A model generated the notes under the pieces. The model was given only the letters and a program-made list of their open reading frames with translations. It was not told where the DNA came from and did not search any database. 49,574 bases of DNA from Nemertoderma westbladi (taxonomy: Eukaryota > Xenacoelomorpha > Nemertodermatida > Nemertodermatidae), in contig JAUCBJ010005911.1 in NCBI GenBank assembly GCA_032718475.1, positions 1 to 49,574 on the forward strand, in the 5' to 3' direction. Made by a program: the position numbers and the translations under genes. Of the stretch, positions 43,705 to 49,574 are shown in pieces. The first letter of the stretch is position 1, and every line of letters begins with the position of its first letter.

Positions 43705-46240
43705 GGATTTATAGAATCGATGATGCAGAATAGATTGGAAATAGGCCTAATATACTTATAAAAATATACTAATTATGTTTTAAATTTTGCTGAAATTCGA
43801 AATTCTACTGTATTTCTGTTTGCTGAAATTATAATATGACAATAATAATTTTCTCGGGGTTTTCTCGGGATGCTCAATCAAGTGGCAGAAAATTTAGCTG
43901 ATTTAAAGAAAGACCGAAAAGACTTGATAGTGAATATAATGTAACTTATTTTCTGCCTATCATTCCATTATTCGGGGTATAATTCGTTGACGAATTGAGA
44001 ATCTCTGAGCTTTGAGGTTTCGGGGATTTCTTCGACTTAGTCATTTTTGTTTCAAATAAAATGCGTCCTAATAATTGAACTTATTCTACTGTGTTTGTAA
44101 TCCACCAAGTCCGCCCAGGTATAATCAATCGATTGTATATCAAGCCGATCTACAATAAATTTTTCTAATAAATTTGAGATTAATTTTACTTAATTGTTTG
44201 TTTATACAATTTAAACTTGCATCATAATTTAATGTCTGACCTTTTACTTTATGAATATAGCCGCGAAATCCCTTGGGATGGCACACTAAATATTAAAATG
44301 TTAATCTTGCTGATTTGAACATTTTTATGAGGGTTTTCTGAGAATCATAATCGAATGGGATTGCATTAAATATGAAACAGACTAGAGGTGGGCCATATTT
44401 GGGGGAATTTGATTAATTAATTCTTGAAGAATACATCAACACCACAACGGGTTCTGAAACAACTTTTATTCGATTCATTCCACTTTTTTCAGAATTATTT
44501 TCACTAACGAAAGACTTGGGTACAGTTAACCCAAATACACTGGTAAAGGAACATCCAGTATAAACGAGGGGGGTACATTTCTATTGCAGATGCATACTCA
44601 ATCAAGCCTTTGCCTTCAATGGTGCCCTAGGGACTGTAGCCCTCAATGACTGATTTAGTTGAACTTTGTTTGGAATATAACAAAACGGTCATGAATAAGA
44701 TATTTAAAGGTCGTCCGAGACATCCTGACTAAGATGAATATGATATAGCAGCCAAAATAATATGTTATTAATATTATTATTATTATTATTAAGGATTTAC
44801 ATAGTGATAATAATCGACATATTGTACAGTACGTATAGCGAGAAATTAAACTATATTGCATCACCATGAAGGGGTTGCCCCCCAATAAAAATATAATTAA
44901 TAAGACAATCTAAATACATATTAAATGCAGCTGGATAAGTAATTAAAATAAATTAAATATAATATATTATGTATGATTAATTAATTAGGAACCGAGAGGT
45001 TAGTTAGATTTAAAACAAGCAATTACGATAAAATAATAATTAAATAATCTAAAAACAAATACGATAAAATAATCTAAAAACAAATACCATTTAAAACCTG
45101 CAAAATAAGTACAATTTAAAAAATATTTTAAATTTCGTACCTAAAACTGACAGTTGAGATAAAATGTGAATGAGAAATAGATTACTGCACATTACGGGAG
45201 TTTTTTTAAATTATTATTATTATTTGATTATTTGATTATGCACGATTGTGCACGATACCAAAAGTTCTGTTTGGTGATACATTTCTTAGGGTAGATAAGA
45301 TGAAAAGCGATACGATTCGAACTACGAGTTTTTCTTTCGGGATTTGGTTGTTTCATCTTTAGGTGGTGCGACCAATCGAGGTTATATTGGTTGTTTATTA
45401 TCTATGACAATGTTGAGAGATCTGTTAACTGTAAGAGTAGTAATGGTTTGCCATCCTCTGCGACAGTTAGACCAACTTCACACCTTGGGTGTTAAGTAGG
45501 TCATTAATTAATTAAACAATTAATTAATTGGTTGATTAAACAATTAATTAATTGTTTAATCAATCGATTTGTATCAAATAATGTTGCCAAAGGCAATTTA
45601 ATTTGACACAAATCAATCAGATAGGGACGCGAGATGAATAGATTGTACTACAGCAAATGAAATATACAATACAATAGGTACAATAATACAATATACAGTA
45701 CATTTGTATTATTTTTGCCATACAATAGAATGATAGAATGAAATATAAAGATGCGAACGGGGTCCAAAACATAAATTACCCTTTCAAGAAAATAAAGTGG
45801 GCCAGTTTGGTCCTAGCTCAATCCCTAAATAATCTGTGGCTGTTTGGGCTCTTATTAGACGTAGCATGACTAACCCCACCATTGAATCCTATGTTGAGTT
45901 ATACTGTATACCAACGTTGGGCTGCCACAAAGTTTAAATTATTTAAATTATCATTCGTTATCATGTAAACCATTGTCAAATCGCCTAAGAAAATTATAAT
46001 AAACATCTGGTCTTGCAATGGATTATTCTTCTTTCACAACTTCATTCTAGCCTCCCTCTATAATAGCCCCCATTCACCGCATTCCCATTCATTCTCTAAT
46101 TTTATTTTTAAAAGTTTTATTTATTTTCATAAAAGTTTTATTTATTTAAAATTTTGTAAAATCATTCAGCGAAAATTCATAATATCAATTGACATTGCTA
46201 TATAAGTATAGCCATATAAGCCATATAGCCATGTAAGCCA
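43705..46240. other. Long AT-rich stretch without genes
   Basis: No coding motif seen; the 76-codon minus frame at 44655-44885 is hydrophobic by base composition only. The notable structure is at 45490-45620: nested AATTAATTAA palindromes next to an imperfect 24-bp-arm hairpin (GATTTGTATCAAAT with ATTTGACACAAATC). Confidence 0.5.
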
Positions 46241-46248
46241 TATATATA

Positions 46249-46332
46249 TGTATCTTCAAATGTTGTGAGCCAAGCGCAGGGGTCCCCCGTCCCGTCATAG
46301 TTTCGCACATAGTCCGATAATTTCGGAGCCAT
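46249..46332 (-). pseudogene. Gag N-terminal fragment of the LTR retrotransposon
   Basis: An ATG at 46332 in good context (ACCATGG) opens a frame whose first 28 residues include YDGTGDPCAWLTTFE. That is the G-x-G-D-P-x-x-W-L-x-x-F-E start typical of Ty3/gypsy gag proteins. After that the frame runs into TA-rich repeats and stops. The main gag at 48490-49218 lacks this beginning, so the piece is displaced or belongs to a second copy. Confidence 0.72.
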
Positions 46333-46509
46333 GGTAGTATTCTATTATCAAATGTCAAATATCAAACAGATAGGCCCGGTTAGCTTTCGGCGATAATATA
46401 ACGGTAAAAACCAAGTGCAAAATATATATCTGTCTGTATGTATATTAATAGGCCAGTACCGGTACTTCGGTCTGCCTAACTGTCTGCACCAGGTAAAAAC
46501 AACCACCAA

Positions 46510-47284
46510 CACGCCATGCCTCAGTTACTTTTGTCGTCCCAGGTTTCCATTGTATTGGGTTCGGATCTATGCTGTTGCATAGTGTGCATTCAATGCACAC
46601 CTCACGGATAATATGCCTGGGCACAGGTTCTTTTATAATTCAATCATTTTTGCACAACTCCATTGTCCTCTCGACTCCTTGATGTGCGATTGAATGTAGT
46701 TTCTTCACTCTACTCCGCAGAAGTTCTTCTTCCATCCCCACGGCCGCAACGGGTTTCTCTGCATCTTCATGGATACCATCCTTCTGTATTAACTTCAACC
46801 AAGGCTTCGGTATCCGGGTCAGTGGGTCAGCGATGTTCTTTTCTGTGGCAACTAACCGCGGAGTTACTTTTAGGTTGTATTGTTCTATGGTATTGGCCAA
46901 TATATCGAGTCTCCTGGCTATCAGTTTTCGAGACTGGCCCTTTGTTTTAACCCGATGGGAGTCGTTGATTACAGCATGGATCCAACTAAATGCAGTCGCC
47001 GAGTCTACGACCAAATCGAACTCTTTCAACCCCCAGTCAATTGCGAGGTTCACTCCTTCCACTGGGGCATCCAATTCCGCCACGTTGATATGGCTTGTAT
47101 CTTTTAGTTTGCGGAGACACGCCATATCTTCTGCTATAACACCGCCCACTTTCAGAACGACTCCTTTAGCGATCGAACTTGAATCTGTCCACACTTCACC
47201 CTTGTCGGTTTTAGGAACCAGCCACTCCCCTGCCGCTGGGTCGTCCGTTTGGATTCGTGTTAAAGTCTCTTGCCCCACACGCAC
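46510..47284 (-). pseudogene. Pol: RNase H and integrase zinc finger, truncated
   Basis: The frame 47284-46640 carries VWTDSSSIAKGVVLKV (RNase H start), VAELDAPVEGVNLA with a Glu in the expected second position, and DSATAF. It ends with the His-x-His part of the integrase zinc finger (SIAHQGVERTMELC). A TGA at 46640 interrupts it; the matching Cys-Cys half (REVCIECTLC) follows in the same frame to about 46520. The integrase catalytic core is absent. Known role in the family: RNA removal and DNA insertion. Confidence 0.85.
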
Positions 47285-48279
47285 ATACCCAGAACACGGC
47301 TGCCAGCCACGACTGGTTCTGCATCCTTCGTCAGTAAACCATATTTTAGCATGTGTTCCCGGACTGATTCCGTCGTCACGTTGTCAGTATCAACATAAAT
47401 ATCGTCTCTGAAATTATCACATGAATCCTTTATCCTATCATCTTGGGCCAGAGAGTGCTCTACAATCTTATCCATAATCTTTGGCGCGACTCCCAACCCA
47501 AAGCCCATTTTCGTTACTACATATCTAATCCCTTTATAGATGACTGTTTGATATGACTGGAGTGATTCTACAATCCCAACCTGCATGTAGGCCCATTTCA
47601 AGTCGATAACCGCGGTGTTATGACCCATTCGCCTCCATTTACGAAGTTTATCGCCACAGACTGCGGCTTCCAGCCCAGGGGAGTTTTCAATATGCGTGTT
47701 GAGTTCTCTATAGTCTAATATCGGCCTCACTCTATTCTTTTTGGGTTCAAACTTTCCCATTAATGGAATAGTTCCCTGTACTTTACCGTGAACTCTTACA
47801 TCGTAAGGTACAATCCATCTCTTCTTTTTCCAATCTTCCATTGCTGTGTCGAACATTTCCTGATGTTCCTCTTTAATTTTATACTGGGAAACATTGTTAT
47901 TAAGTTTGGGGCTTTGCCCGTTCTTCCATTTCCAATTCGCGACCCAGTGATCACCATCATATTCTGCTCGGAAGTCTGATTCTTCTATGATTATTTTTCC
48001 ACTGCCTGGCTTCGCTCCCGTGACTCGTACCCGAGCGCTGAACTCCTCAGAAGTCGGTGTGTTTATTTTCTCTGCTCTACCCCCAGCACCAAATACCGCC
48101 TGGGCTAATGTTGGAGCCCCAACTCGTTTTATTAAGTCATGGCCCATAATCAAGCTTCCAGATTCCCCTAGAAGATTTTCGACGACTAAGAACGACCACT
48201 CAATATCGTGTTTCCTCCCGGCAATCTCGATCAGTGCTAAATGCACCGTCCCCACAACCCGGGCTTTGCGTTTTTCCAT
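47260..48279 (-). pseudogene. Pol: protease end and reverse transcriptase
   Basis: The frame includes the C-terminal half of the aspartic protease (SLIMGHDL), then RT landmarks: RVRPILDYRELNTH, AVIDLKWAYMQVGI, KMGFGLGVAPKIM and the catalytic box as DDIYVDTDN, a variant of YxDD also seen in some Ty3/gypsy lineages of invertebrates. It leaves frame near 47280, just before RNase H. The frame also breaks near 48270 at an A run, separating the N-terminal protease. Two frameshifts make the copy inactive. Confidence 0.87.
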
Positions 48280-48437
48280 CCAACATAGTAATCATAGTTT
48301 GCTGTCCACTCCGGTTTACGCAAATTTTGTTCCTTACGCACCAATCGACTGCCACTAAGCTTCGACTACATCCTGTGTCCACTATAATCTCGGCACCGAT
48401 ACTTCCCTGTTTGCCCTTAACGTATATACTAACACTA
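48200..48437 (-). pseudogene. Pol: N-terminal aspartic protease
   Basis: The frame holds the active-site VDTGCSRSLV motif (codons near 48385-48355), preceded in frame by a beta-strand-like segment. It lies -1 relative to gag. A TAA at 48440-48442 blocks the frame between gag and protease. The second half of the protease is in the next frame (see RT entry). Confidence 0.82.
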
Positions 48438-48489
48438 GGTTATAATTTCGTGGGGAGACGCCCGTGGGCTGCGACAACGTCTCCCCCTG

Positions 48490-49218
48490 TTAGTTTTCCG
48501 ACTGGTCAGAAAACCCCACAGCTCCGCCTTCTATTCTTCCACCTCTGCAACCTCGAGCAATATGGCCAATCTGGCCGCACTTGTAACACGTCATACTGCT
48601 ACCTTCCGACCCGGTTCTCGATCCTCCTTCCGACCCGGTTCTCGATCCTCCTCCGCCCCTTGAACTCTGACTCATACAATCCCGTGCGAAGTGCTCCGTC
48701 TTCCTGCACCGGTAGCACTCGACCAACTGTTGTCCCGCCCTTCCTCCAGATTCGCGTCGGCTGGGCACCCCGGCTGCTCCGTACCGTTTCTCACCTGAAC
48801 TTCTTTCAACCAGCATTCTTCGCGCCTGTTCCAGTAACTCCTCTACTCCAACCTTACCCGCCATGGCCTTCACTTCCATTCGTATGCAATCCGGCAATCC
48901 GTTTGCGAACTGCACTGCCAGCAAATCCCTCGCACACTGACTTCCGGAATCTATGGTTACTAGCGACAGCAATCGGCGCAGATCTGCCAGGAAGGAATCG
49001 GCGGGTTCATCGCCCAAAATTCTTGATTTGAACTTATCGAAAGCCGCATATGGGGTATCAGCAAATGCAGCGATAAGTTTGCTTTTTATCGCCTCGTAAT
49101 CTCCTTTCTCCGCGTCCGATAACTGCGCAACAACGTCCTGAGCGGCCCCCTTCAACGACAGTGTTATGTCTTGGACCGCGGGTAGATGAACTAGGCGGTC
49201 AGATATAATATAAAACAT
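48490..49218 (-). pseudogene. Gag: capsid C-terminal part and two zinc knuckles
   Basis: The frame carries a gag/capsid-like helical region (AEKGDYEAIKSKLIAAF; SFLADLRRLL) and two CCHC knuckles, CYRCRKTEHFARDC and CYKCGQIGHIARGC, separated by a Gly/Ser/Arg repeat. It ends at 48490. Reading -1 at the end (after TCGGAAAAC) enters the pol frame, which suggests programmed -1 frameshifting in the parent. The first residues come from the abutting LTR-like DNA, and the true gag start is missing. Known role: particle assembly and RNA packaging. Confidence 0.87.
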
Positions 49219-49449
49219 AATATCATAATAATAATATGTAATATGTCGGTATTGTTAGTATCTTAACAATATCATATCAGTATATATCACAGTATCATGA
49301 TATCAGACACCGCGCTGTCTATAGCGCTAATAGGCCTAATTAATACGGTACTCCATCACCAGGTATAGGTCTATATATATATATATATATATGGGGCGAG
49401 CCATGTTATAGCTCTAGTGTTTCTAGGGTTATGACATTGGGATATAACA
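49215..49449 (-). repeat. Probable LTR of the gypsy-like element
   Basis: On minus it starts TGTTATATCC at 49449, directly after a purine tract, as the 3' LTR of such elements does. It continues through a TA repeat (49372-49392) to the beginning of the gag frame. The inner boundary is not defined: no clear primer-binding site was found, and gag starts abruptly near 49215. Confidence 0.5.
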
Positions 49450-49463
49450 TCCCCCTTTCCTTC
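49450..49463 (-). promoter_or_regulatory. Polypurine tract
   Basis: GAAGGAAAGGGGGA on minus, immediately before the TG of the presumed LTR. In LTR retrotransposons this tract primes plus-strand DNA synthesis and marks the end of the internal region. Confidence 0.6.
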
Positions 49464-49574
49464 ACGATCTTAAGAGTTTGGACTATGTTAAGATCGAGTT
49501 TAGATAGGTATAGTAGTTGTATGTCCGAAACGAATAACTGGTGTCCATGTTCGAGGGCTTCGTCGCAGAGATTG
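49464..49574 (-). mobile_element. 3' end of an internal region of another LTR element copy
   Basis: Because a polypurine tract and LTR start follow it, this stretch is probably the end of pol plus 3' UTR of a neighbouring copy running off the window. A short basic frame (RRSPRTW) resembles pol C-termini. Only 111 bp are visible. Confidence 0.4.

Noticed and set aside
46490-46500. Primer-binding site (TGGTGCAGACAG on minus)
   Set aside because: It starts with TGG but has no LTR end upstream and no confident tRNA match.

Overview
The window looks like AT-rich nuclear DNA from an invertebrate animal, probably aquatic. It has long satellite arrays, many retrotransposon and DNA-transposon copies, eukaryotic-style TATA, splice and poly(A) signals, and no operons or bacterial gene spacing. 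The phylum cannot be fixed from the sequence. Almost all recognisable coding sequence belongs to mobile elements, most of it broken. The only candidate host gene is a small secreted-peptide precursor at 12803-12991.

Layout. 1-3.1 kb: AT-rich and gene-poor, with one GC-rich segment near 1.1-1.4 kb. 3.16-3.76 kb: a foldback element. 3.8-11.87 kb: about 148 copies of a 53-bp satellite that appears to have grown from a dispersed repeat. 12.7-13.4 kb: the secreted-peptide gene. 13.6-17.3 kb: a 13-bp minisatellite, a 5'-truncated non-LTR retrotransposon on the minus strand, a (CCCAA)n array and an 80-bp minisatellite. 19.09-23.06 and 23.60-28.34 kb: two direct copies of a ~4-kb segment, told apart by later insertions. 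One copy carries a 997-bp retrotransposon; the other carries a 273-bp SINE-like element with a complete hammerhead ribozyme core. 29.0-30.9 kb: a TIR-bounded DNA element carrying a broken ORF (XPG/FEN-like plus Cys-rich). 32.4-36.4 kb: a decayed multidomain TE protein region (Cys-rich N-terminus, 30-bp coding repeats, Ulp1/C48-like peptidase remnant, coiled coil). 36.6-38.6 kb: a PIF/Harbinger element whose own terminal sequence has been amplified into a minisatellite. 39.07-41.6 kb: the longest retrotransposon copy (843-codon open frame). 41.8-43.7 kb: two MITE-like elements and a short retrotransposon copy that was itself hit by another copy of the same family. 46.2-49.57 kb: a rearranged, frameshifted Ty3/gypsy-like LTR retrotransposon on the minus strand.

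The genes do not form a pathway; the window records layered transposition. One non-LTR family (3' end with a TAG-repeat tail) accounts for at least seven insertions. Several insertions have target-site duplications, and two have an empty site in the paralogous 4-kb copy. The strongest non-obvious signal is the hammerhead ribozyme inside a tRNA-promoter-like SINE at 20892-21164.
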